From Vibrio comitans (GTDB lineage: Bacteria; Pseudomonadota; Gammaproteobacteria; Enterobacterales; Vibrionaceae): a stretch of DNA of 64,000 bases. This document shows positions 8,291 through 15,469 of the stretch, piece by piece; positions within the stretch are counted from its first letter, which is position 1, and each line of letters opens with the position of its first letter. A program made the translations under genes and the position numbers. The stretch lies in the NCBI GenBank assembly GCA_024346835.1, contig AP024866.1:1178001-1242000 (forward strand), in the 5' to 3' direction. The notes under the pieces were generated by a model. That model made no database searches and was not told the origin of the DNA. It was given only the letters and a program-made list of their open reading frames with translations.

Positions 8291-9049
8291 GTGAATAAAA
8301 AACTGTTATTACTGACTATACCTTTAGTTGCGCCAACAATCGTAATTGCCAATGATGAAGTTGCTGATATGTCCGATCCACTAGCGGTTTTTACCCAAGT
8401 TGGTGCGGGTATGACGGATAGAGGCCTTAACCTAAAAATTGGTCAGATGTACGACACCGGTAGTGACATCACTGCGGCAATGAACGTCATCGAGATTAAA
8501 GGTATAGGTGGCGAAACTCTTGGAGGTCGAAGTGATGCTAACGATTCTGTTGATTCATTTCGCTTTCGTAACTTCGGTGTTGAACTAACCAATGGACGTG
8601 GTAAGCAAATCGATATGAACTACGACTTCCAGAACGAGTCGGGTACGGTCTCTTACAGCATAATCCAAGCTTTACCTTCATTTGGTCCACTAACCCTTTA
8701 CCCTCTAGCGGGAGCGGGTGTGGCCTTTGGTAATGCTGTCGAAGACGATGGATCTAAAGAAGCGGGATATCTTATCCCTGGTACTTTCGGTGTTATCGGT
8801 ACTTACGCGAGGATTAATGTCACCGATAAGTTATGGCTGAATTACAACCCGATGTGGATGACTACCCTTTCTGGCTCAGACGACTTTACCGACAACGGTT
8901 TTGCTGGTCGAAGTGACCTGCTTACTCACGAATTTGCTGTTTCCTATCAAATCCAGCCGCGCTTCAATGTCCGTTATTACGCTAACTGGGATCAGGTGCG
9001 TTCATTCGACGATGGTGACCACCGCATCGAATTCAACTATCAACTTTAA
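8291..9049 (+). CDS. Putative outer-membrane beta-barrel protein
   Basis: Product of 252 aa from GTG 8291, with AAGG about seven bases upstream. A signal peptide (KKLLLLTIPLVAPTIVIA) precedes a chain rich in alternating strands and glycine or aspartate turns (GAGMTDRGLNLKIGQMYD, then GVIGTYARINVTDKLWLNYN), ending FDDGDHRIEFNYQL, a pattern of an outer-membrane barrel of ten or twelve strands. It is eight bases ahead of the DUF1254/DUF1214 gene and clearly in one operon with it, so it may move or anchor the same substrate. No specific family recognised. Confidence 0.6.
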   Translation: MNKKLLLLTIPLVAPTIVIANDEVADMSDPLAVFTQVGAGMTDRGLNLKIGQMYDTGSDITAAMNVIEIKGIGGETLGGRSDANDSVDSFRFRNFGVELTNGRGKQIDMNYDFQNESGTVSYSIIQALPSFGPLTLYPLAGAGVAFGNAVEDDGSKEAGYLIPGTFGVIGTYARINVTDKLWLNYNPMWMTTLSGSDDFTDNGFAGRSDLLTHEFAVSYQIQPRFNVRYYANWDQVRSFDDGDHRIEFNYQL

Positions 9050-9057
9050 GGATTAAC

Positions 9058-10416
9058 ATGAAAAGAACATTTATCGCAGTAGCACTTACAAGTGCGCTAT
9101 TTGCTACTCCATTGGTTGCTTCGGCAGAAGATACTATCCGTTTTACGCAAGCATCGGAGGCTGTTCAGGCTCAAGACCAGCAAAAAATCGCTCAATTGGC
9201 CTATGAGTATGCTTATTCCATCGATGAGGCTTACAAATACTTTTACCACACGGCAATTGAGGCAGACTATCCGCTAAACCGTTTCGAGAACATCCGCATT
9301 CTTGCCGACCACACATATACTGCGCACCCTACTATCAACAACGATACTCTACATGTTATGGGGTGGATGGATCTTGCTGCTGAACCGGTCATCATCACGA
9401 TTCCTAAGCAGGATGAAGGTCGTTACTGGCTATTGCATACTATGGATATGGGTCACTACACGGATTCTACTATCGGCTCTGTCGCTTACGGCGCTGAGGG
9501 AGGGATGTTCATGTACGCTCTTGAAGGCTGGGAGGGTGAAGTTCCTGAAAGTGTGACCGAGGTTATCTATGTTGAGCATCCAATCTCTAAGTTGATGGGG
9601 CGTATCATGGATACGGGCGGCGAAGACTCAGTTAAAGCTCGTCGTAATATGGACGGTTGGAACCTCCGTACTCTGTCTGAGTTTCTTGGTGAGAAAGGCC
9701 CAGATCCAGTGGTTCGTGACTATCCGAATCCAGCAGATACTAACTGGATAGAGCGTGTAAACTTTGTTCTGTCCGAAGGTACTATGCGTGACCATGATGC
9801 GGATTTGCTAGAACAGTTCAGCCTACTCAAACTCGGTGAACCCGTGGGTACCAAATTTACTACAGCCGAGCTGAAACTAATTGAGCAAGGTGAGAAGGAT
9901 GGTTTCGAACACATTTCAAACGCTGGTTTCGATGATTCACGTCTAATCCTTGGTACTCGTGAAGAAATGAGCATTGTACCTAGTTTCCAACACGCATTTG
10001 GTACGTACTTGGGTCAGTGGGGTCTTCCTGCAGAGCACACTTTGTATCAAGGAGTGTACGTTGATAGTGAAGGTCAGCAGCTGGACGGTTCCAAATACGA
10101 CTACACAGTGACATTCACTGCGCCACCGATTGAAGACGGTGGTTTCTGGTCATACACCAACTACGGTGGTGAAAGTCTGATCATGGAATACAATGAATTG
10201 AACCGGCACTCACGAGGTGACCGCACAATGGTTCCAAATGAAGATGGCACATACACCCTAACCATGAGTGCTAAAACGGAAGATAAGGCTGATGACCCTA
10301 ACTTCCTCCCTATTCCTAACGGTACCTGGTACTCGGTTCTTCGAATCTACACTCCAGGTGAGGATGCTCGTGAAGATGTGTGGCAATCAGCTCCTTTCAT
10401 ACGTGTAGAGAAATAA
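9058..10416 (+). CDS. Exported DUF1254/DUF1214 protein
   Basis: A 452-aa periplasmic protein. The signal peptide (RTFIAVALTSALFATPLVASA, to about residue 23) precedes a DUF1254 domain (about residues 40-190, including FENIRILADHTYTAHPTINN) and a C-terminal DUF1214 domain (about 330-450) with the family hallmark LPIPNGTWYSVLRIYTPG near the end. Proteins of this architecture are widespread and uncharacterised; no enzymatic activity can be assigned from sequence. It follows the barrel gene by eight bases and is followed by a terminator-like hairpin and a LysR regulator in the same direction. A related lipoprotein is at 20108. Confidence 0.85.
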   Translation: MKRTFIAVALTSALFATPLVASAEDTIRFTQASEAVQAQDQQKIAQLAYEYAYSIDEAYKYFYHTAIEADYPLNRFENIRILADHTYTAHPTINNDTLHVMGWMDLAAEPVIITIPKQDEGRYWLLHTMDMGHYTDSTIGSVAYGAEGGMFMYALEGWEGEVPESVTEVIYVEHPISKLMGRIMDTGGEDSVKARRNMDGWNLRTLSEFLGEKGPDPVVRDYPNPADTNWIERVNFVLSEGTMRDHDADLLEQFSLLKLGEPVGTKFTTAELKLIEQGEKDGFEHISNAGFDDSRLILGTREEMSIVPSFQHAFGTYLGQWGLPAEHTLYQGVYVDSEGQQLDGSKYDYTVTFTAPPIEDGGFWSYTNYGGESLIMEYNELNRHSRGDRTMVPNEDGTYTLTMSAKTEDKADDPNFLPIPNGTWYSVLRIYTPGEDAREDVWQSAPFIRVEK

Positions 10417-10433
10417 GTTTACCTACCTGATAA

Positions 10434-10463
10434 AACCAGCCATAGTCACTGACTTGGCTGGTT
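10434..10463 (+). terminator. Terminator-like hairpin after the DUF1254 gene
   Basis: AACCAGCCA and TGGCTGGTT form a 9-bp stem with a 12-base loop, 18 bp after the stop codon. The T tract is weak (ATTAAATTTT). Confidence 0.6.
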
Positions 10464-10486
10464 ATTAAATTTTGAGCATTGGATCT

Positions 10487-11386
10487 ATGTCTAAATTAGA
10501 CTTAAATTTGTTGACCACACTGCACGCTCTCCTAAAGTACAAAAGTACTACCGTAGCGGCTAGCCACTTGAAAACCAGCCAGTCGGCCGTTAGTCGGTCT
10601 TTGGCCAAAATCCGCGACCTGCTAGGGGACGAGTTACTGGTTCGCAATGGCCAACACCTAGAGCTTACAGCCCGTGGCCTTGAACTAGAACGTGACGTTC
10701 CTGTACTGCTTTCTAATATGGAAAGTATCTTCTCTAAACAGGATTTTGATCCTGCGGAATGTAGCGAGACCATCACGATTGCGATAAATTCCTCTATCGC
10801 CGAATGGTTAGTACCGCCACTATTTCAGCTCATCAAATCTCAAGCCCCGAACATGAACCTGATTATTGAGGACTGGGATCGGTCTACACCGAATTTAATG
10901 TCCTCTCAGGAAATCCAGTTGGGTGTGAATTACTTCCCAATCGATCTACCTAAGAGTTTCATTCAACGGAAGGTGGGTAAAGACGGCATCGTTCTGGTAT
11001 GTCGTGCACAACACCCCCTGAGTCAGCTATCAAAAGTCAGTATTCATGACGTGAAAGACCAAGCATTCGCTGTACATATAATGAAGGATTGGAATGACAA
11101 AGAGCCTAAGGCTATGGAGGTATTCCGAGAGTATGGATTCAATATGGATGTCCATTTACAGTGCCGTCATATGAGCGTAATACTTCGGAGCATCTTAACT
11201 TCTGATATGGTGTTCTTCTGTCCGGCTATGACCGGAGCACAATTAGATGACCAGTTTGCGGTCATACCAGTAGATAGAGAAATAACAGTTGGGGATATCG
11301 GCCTTTTTTATTCCAACCGACTTATGAGTGACCCTATGACCCGATGGCTAAGTAAATCACTGATGAAAGTTATAAAAAGCAGATAA
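10487..11386 (+). CDS. LysR-family transcriptional regulator
   Basis: A 299-aa regulator from ATG 10487, which has GGA seven bases upstream; the frame is open from TTG 10472. The N-terminal winged HTH is typical of the family: LDLNLLTTLHALLKYKSTTV, then SAVSRSLAKIRDLLGDELLVR (about residues 30-50). Residues 90-290 form the inducer-binding domain, with TIAINSSIAEWLVPPLFQLI at its start. Located right after the DUF1254 operon and before a small exported protein, it most likely controls this block, but no T-N11-A operator was confirmed. Confidence 0.88.
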   Translation: MSKLDLNLLTTLHALLKYKSTTVAASHLKTSQSAVSRSLAKIRDLLGDELLVRNGQHLELTARGLELERDVPVLLSNMESIFSKQDFDPAECSETITIAINSSIAEWLVPPLFQLIKSQAPNMNLIIEDWDRSTPNLMSSQEIQLGVNYFPIDLPKSFIQRKVGKDGIVLVCRAQHPLSQLSKVSIHDVKDQAFAVHIMKDWNDKEPKAMEVFREYGFNMDVHLQCRHMSVILRSILTSDMVFFCPAMTGAQLDDQFAVIPVDREITVGDIGLFYSNRLMSDPMTRWLSKSLMKVIKSR

Positions 11387-11394
11387 AGAGAATA

Positions 11395-11628
11395 ATGAAA
11401 CAGTCCTACAAAAAATTATTATTTGTGCTGTCTATAGCAGCGCCTCTGACAGTCTCTGCTGAACCTACTATTCATGATTTACTCGAATGTGCGGTCGCGG
11501 CGCAAATAGTGGCTGATGATATGGCTACTGACCCACACTTGTCCCATATAGCTTCTTTTTGGCAGAGCGAGGCTAATTGGTATTCATTAGGGGCATATGA
11601 GCAAGATAGTCGATTCGCTAGTAGTTAG
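11395..11628 (+). CDS. Small exported protein of unknown function
   Basis: A 77-aa product beginning eight bases after the LysR stop codon, with AGAG upstream of the ATG. A signal peptide (KKLLFVLSIAAPLTVSA, residues 6-22) leaves a mature chain of about 54 aa, mostly helical (TIHDLLECAVAAQIVADDMA), with one cysteine. No family recognised. Tight spacing suggests co-transcription with the regulator. Confidence 0.6.
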   Translation: MKQSYKKLLFVLSIAAPLTVSAEPTIHDLLECAVAAQIVADDMATDPHLSHIASFWQSEANWYSLGAYEQDSRFASS

Positions 11629-12145
11629 AGCACACAGAAGATAGTGGCTAGTACGGCTCAAAAGACAATGTAGAAATTTGGCCGCCAGTTGCCAATGTTG
11701 ACCAAGTACCACTTCGAAGCCACATCTGTTGAGGGGCTTGGTGCTAAATCTTGCAAAAGCTATAGTATGGCAAGAGAAAAGAGCTGATGCCATTTATTCT
11801 TGGTGAGCTGAACATTTTACTCTTATCTAACTAAAGCACGGTCACTTTAACAGCAGTATTGGTATACCTGAGGTAATTCATTGTTCACTAAATTAGTAAA
11901 TCCCCTGACACGGAAATGTCCAAAAGTTAGCTATAAACGTCTAATACTGCCTTAATAGCTTTGCTCTGGCTTTGCTGAAATTTTAAAGGGTTCAAATATG
12001 CTGGAGCTCTAAGAACTCCAGTACATTAGGTGGGCAATTCTAGGAAATTGTGAATTGGAAATACAATATCAATCTGGTCAGCAATGAATCTAGGCCTTAC
12101 TCGGGTAGCACAGAAAACCCTGGTACTGTTTCATAGTGCTGTTTT
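11629..12145. other. Intergenic stretch with degenerate repeat copy R5
   Basis: No supported gene. It holds repeat copy R5 and a 6-bp stem CTGGAG...CTCCAG (12001-12021) that lies downstream of the leftward acetyltransferase gene but lacks a T run. Confidence 0.5.
11904..11932 (+). repeat. Recurrent intergenic element, degenerate copy R5
   Basis: Only one half is present: CTGACACGGAA followed by ATGTCCAAAAGTTAGCT (11916). The left partner is missing or unrecognisable. It still lies downstream of a plus-strand gene and upstream of an unrelated block. Confidence 0.5.
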
Positions 12146-12706
12146 CTATTGGTGCAGTTCCTTCAGTACACGGCAAGGATTTCCTGCAGCGAGCACATTC
12201 GCTGGGATATCTTTGGTGACTACAGAGCCTGCACCGATCACTGTGTTGTCTCCGATACTTACTCCAGGGCAGACGATTGCCCCGCCGCCAATCCATACGT
12301 TGTGTCCAATCTTAATTGGCAGTCCGAACTCAACGCCTTCCTCGACGCGCTGTTTTACATCAAGTGGGTGACCGGCGGTGTATATCTGCACGTTAGGGGC
12401 GAGCATGACATTATCGCCGAATTCCACCGTGTTTACGTCTAGCACAGTACAGTTGTAGTTGGCGTAAAAGTTCTTCCCAAAAATGATGTTACTGCCATAG
12501 TCACAGTAGAAGGGCGGATTGATCTGCGGTAGGTCTACTCTGTTTGGCAACAAGCTTTCTAGAGTCGATTTCCAAGTATCTGAGTGACGCGTGGTTTGGT
12601 TTAGTTGCATTAGGAGTTCGCGACATCGAGAGTGCTCTTCAAACAGTTCGTTATCGGAAGCCAGGTACGCTTCGCCTGCTAGCATCTTTTCTTTTTCAGT
12701 CTTCAT
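12146..12706 (-). CDS. maa: Maltose/galactoside O-acetyltransferase
   Basis: A 186-aa left-handed beta-helix acetyltransferase that moves an acetyl group from acetyl-CoA to a sugar hydroxyl. The start MKTEKEKMLAGEAYLASDNE is the typical Maa/LacA cap. Hexapeptide repeats follow (VWIGGGAIVCPGVSIGDNTV, then IGAGSVVTKDIPANVLAAGN), and the catalytic histidine is in IYTAGHPLD. The length matches Maa. It follows the VOC gene by two bases, so they form an operon, and lies divergent from an SgrR-like sugar-stress regulator, which supports a role in detoxifying sugars. Confidence 0.88.
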   Translation of the reverse strand: MKTEKEKMLAGEAYLASDNELFEEHSRCRELLMQLNQTTRHSDTWKSTLESLLPNRVDLPQINPPFYCDYGSNIIFGKNFYANYNCTVLDVNTVEFGDNVMLAPNVQIYTAGHPLDVKQRVEEGVEFGLPIKIGHNVWIGGGAIVCPGVSIGDNTVIGAGSVVTKDIPANVLAAGNPCRVLKELHQ

Positions 12707-12708
12707 AA

Positions 12709-13098
12709 TTAAGCCGTAATCTCCACACGATTGCCTTCAGGGTCTAAGATTTCACTCTCATAATATCTGTCACCGGTCCAGCGTGGTCCACTGATAATCT
12801 CAATTCCGTTTGAGGCGAGCGATTCGGTCAACTGGTCAACCTTCTCGACACTTCCAAGTGAAAACGCTACATGTGCCATCCCAGTAAACTGTTTTTGAAC
12901 ATTCTTGGGTAGAATCTCAACCGAATCCATTTTCATCAACTCGATGCGAGCACCCTTTGAGAGAGACAAGAAATAAGAAGAGAAACCCTTTTTCGGGTTT
13001 TCATATTTGTTGTTGCTCTCAGCGTTAAAGAAGGTTTGATAAAAAGACTTCATTTTCTCTAGGTCTTCACACCAGATAGCTATGTGTTCGATTTTCAT
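12709..13098 (-). CDS. VOC-family (glyoxalase/bleomycin-resistance fold) protein
   Basis: A 129-aa single-module VOC protein. MKIEHIAIWCEDLEKMKSFY holds the first metal-ligand histidine, HVAFSLGSVEKVDQL opens the second half and YYESEILDPEGNRVEI carries the closing glutamate-bearing strand. VOC proteins of this size act as dimers on small electrophiles or as isomerases; the substrate cannot be told from sequence. Its start overlaps the stop of the upstream small gene (ATGA) and it runs into maa, giving a three-gene operon. Confidence 0.8.
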   Translation of the reverse strand: MKIEHIAIWCEDLEKMKSFYQTFFNAESNNKYENPKKGFSSYFLSLSKGARIELMKMDSVEILPKNVQKQFTGMAHVAFSLGSVEKVDQLTESLASNGIEIISGPRWTGDRYYESEILDPEGNRVEITA

Positions 13099-13274
13099 TT
13101 GTTTGCCTTGTCATTGTTAGAGTCACGCCAGTCGTACAGAGAAAGCAGTGATTGTGTATAGATTATCGCTTCCAATTCCAATGCCGTTTTTGCTTGCTCG
13201 CATCGGGATTGGTAGTAAGTGGTAATAGATTTTGAGTTCAGGTTTTGAAGAAAAGTCTTTATTGCTGTCAACAT
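13095..13274 (-). CDS. Small protein of unknown function
   Basis: A 59-aa product from ATG 13274, with GGAGG nine bases upstream; the frame is open to 13307 but only this start has a binding site. Sequence is soluble and helical (LTAIKTFLQNLNSKSITTYY, then AKTALELEAIIYTQSLLSLY). It is the first gene of the leftward operon with the VOC protein and maa, divergent from the SgrR-like gene. No family recognised. Confidence 0.55.
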   Translation of the reverse strand: MLTAIKTFLQNLNSKSITTYYQSRCEQAKTALELEAIIYTQSLLSLYDWRDSNNDKANK

Positions 13275-13441
13275 GTCATAACCTCCGTTAGTTGGGTTTA
13301 TTATCAATAAAATACGGAGATCAAAAACAGAGAATAGAATTTATGGAATTTCCACATATCACTATTTGCAGCGATGCTATAGTATAGAATCGGCGATATG
13401 GGATTAAATGTGGAAATAAATTACAGTTAGGAGTGCCTAAT

Positions 13442-15199
13442 TTGAATGTCGAAAAACAGATTCTGTATTTTTCTCGTTTAGCCAAGCTAGGCGTAAATAA
13501 AGAGATACTTACGACGTTACCCGAATTGGCTGAGACCATGTTCACCAGCACACGGCACTGTCGTGCGTTACTAAAAGAGCTCAGCATTGCAGGTTGGATA
13601 GAATGGACTCCAAAAGTAGGGCGCAATCAACGTTCGCACCTCTTCCTAAACTACAGCTTGGAAGGCATGAAGTCAGAGTTATCTCAGCAACTCATGCGAG
13701 AGGGGAGCTATGAAAAGGCGCTCAACCTAATAGACAATGACCAGGAATTGTTTGGGCGATTGCTGAAAAGAACCTCTGGAGCACAGCAACATCAGGGGCG
13801 ACTGCATGTACAGCTTACCTATAACCGCCAGTTCTCTTCCTTGGTTCCACACATTTCCCAACGAAACAGTGAGCGCTTCTTGTTACGGCAGGTATACAGT
13901 TGCCTCACTCGATGTGACGAACTAGGACACATTCAGCCAGACCTTGCTCACCATTGGAATTATGATGAGCAAACGCTGGTGTGGCGATTTTATCTAAGGC
14001 CCTATCTCAAGTTTCATGATGGCAGTGGCATTACCTCGAAAGTGGTCGCAGAACTATTTCAGCAACTAAGAGGCATTGCAGTTTACGAGCAAGAATTCTC
14101 ACATATCAAGGATATAAGGGCTATTAATCCCCTTTGTATCGAGTTTGAATTAAGTGAGTCTGACCCCGGACTAGCGGGGCTGTTATCTCAGATCAAGTAT
14201 TCAATTCAGCCTTATGTTCAAGACTTAAGAGCGAGGAAAGTGGTTGGAAGCGGTATGTTCAAGGTTACTGAGCACACTCCTCAGCAACTGACGCTACAGG
14301 CCTTTGATGATTATCATGGCTTTCGAGCCCTTACAGAGTCGATTACGATTTGGCAGGTTGCTGAGCAATCTTCACGAGTATTTGGAGACACTGTTCTTCA
14401 AGCTGAAATGGGAAAGCAAACGAGCACTCTTTGCTCCAATTACTTATCTGTAGATGGTGGGCAATCTGAACTGGAGAGTGAGCAGAGAAGTAGGATAGAG
14501 GACGGGTGTCTACTGACTCTCGTGAATAGCCGTGCGAAATTGTCTCTGTCTCAGCGTAAGTACCTAAGCCAACTTGTTTCCACTGAACGGCTTTTGAAGC
14601 AGATAGCCTCTACCACGGATAAAGTCGAAGCTGTTCCCGCCTACAATCTGCTCCCTGATTGGCTTGGTATGTTGCAAATACAAGATGGTGTTGAACCGCT
14701 CCCTAAAAAACTGACTATAGGCATCTTTGAGCACAAAGCACTCAAAAAATGTGCCCCGATAATCACTGAGTTGCTGGAGCAAGTAGGGGTGAAATGCACA
14801 ACCAAGGTTTATTCATTCGAAGAGTTTCACCAAAGGGCCGTCAACAATGAACTGAATGAAGACTTGTTACTCACCAGTATGAACCTAGATGAGAACCGCC
14901 CCATTTCCGCGTTTTATTGGATGTGGTCGAACCCTATAATTCATCAAAGCTTACCCGAGCCGGAAGCTATTTGGCTCATGGGGCGTCTAACCGAAATCAG
15001 AAGTGATAAACCTATAACAACTTACCTTAAAGAACTAGAACCTTTAGCCTCGGCTTTGATTACATCCGGCTGGGTTATCCCAATGTTCCACCATCGTCAG
15101 ACATTGCGTTTTGAAGGTGTACTCAAAAATGTGGCGATGAATACTTGGGGCTGGCCTGTTCTTCAAGATATTTGGAGTGATGAAAACCTAGCTAGTTAA
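13442..15199 (+). CDS. sgrR: SgrR-family transcriptional regulator
   Basis: Product of 585 aa with an N-terminal SgrR-type winged HTH (about residues 10-110; FTSTRHCRALLKELSIAGWI, then WTPKVGRNQRS) and a C-terminal family-5 solute-binding domain (from about 150; VWRFYLRPYLKFHDGSGI is its hallmark). In enteric bacteria SgrR senses sugar-phosphate stress and activates sgrS and neighbouring genes. Here AGGAG is best placed for TTG 13442; GTG 13433 would overlap it. Divergence from the maa operon suggests those genes are its targets. No SgrS/SgrT homologue was seen. Gene name is by family, not proven orthology. Confidence 0.85.
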   Translation: MNVEKQILYFSRLAKLGVNKEILTTLPELAETMFTSTRHCRALLKELSIAGWIEWTPKVGRNQRSHLFLNYSLEGMKSELSQQLMREGSYEKALNLIDNDQELFGRLLKRTSGAQQHQGRLHVQLTYNRQFSSLVPHISQRNSERFLLRQVYSCLTRCDELGHIQPDLAHHWNYDEQTLVWRFYLRPYLKFHDGSGITSKVVAELFQQLRGIAVYEQEFSHIKDIRAINPLCIEFELSESDPGLAGLLSQIKYSIQPYVQDLRARKVVGSGMFKVTEHTPQQLTLQAFDDYHGFRALTESITIWQVAEQSSRVFGDTVLQAEMGKQTSTLCSNYLSVDGGQSELESEQRSRIEDGCLLTLVNSRAKLSLSQRKYLSQLVSTERLLKQIASTTDKVEAVPAYNLLPDWLGMLQIQDGVEPLPKKLTIGIFEHKALKKCAPIITELLEQVGVKCTTKVYSFEEFHQRAVNNELNEDLLLTSMNLDENRPISAFYWMWSNPIIHQSLPEPEAIWLMGRLTEIRSDKPITTYLKELEPLASALITSGWVIPMFHHRQTLRFEGVLKNVAMNTWGWPVLQDIWSDENLAS

Positions 15200-15321
15200 T
15201 TCATGAAGTCTGTACTCCATTGTGTTTTAAGTTATTCTTCTACACAGCATTCAGTTTGGTATTTGACTTACTTTTCCTTGTGAAAAACTCTAGTCATATG
15301 GTCAAATTTTCTTGGCTACTG

Positions 15322-15394
15322 CAAACAAACTTCTGTCCAGAGACGTTTTGGCGGGGCTAGCGCTAACTCGTCTTTGCCCCAAAGTGTGTTACGA
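15322..15394 (+). repeat. Recurrent intergenic element, copy R6
   Basis: Halves CTGTCCAGAGACG (15333) and TTGCCCCAAAGTGTGTTACG (15374), 41 bp apart, with CTAGCGCTAACTC between. This copy shows the inverted repeat best: CAAACAAACTTCTG... pairs with ...CAAAGTGTGTTACG across the GGGGCTAG centre, about 22 of 30 positions. It lies 120 bp after the sgrR-like gene. Confidence 0.7.
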
Positions 15395-15469
15395 AAATTT
15401 TGGGGCTTCATATGCTCAGGATACATAATCAATAGGTAAAGAGGCCCTCGATAAGCCTCGAACAGATAG

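Noticed and set aside
12084..12442. Two plus-strand frames of 95-97 codons
   Set aside because: Shadows of the acetyltransferase gene on the other strand.
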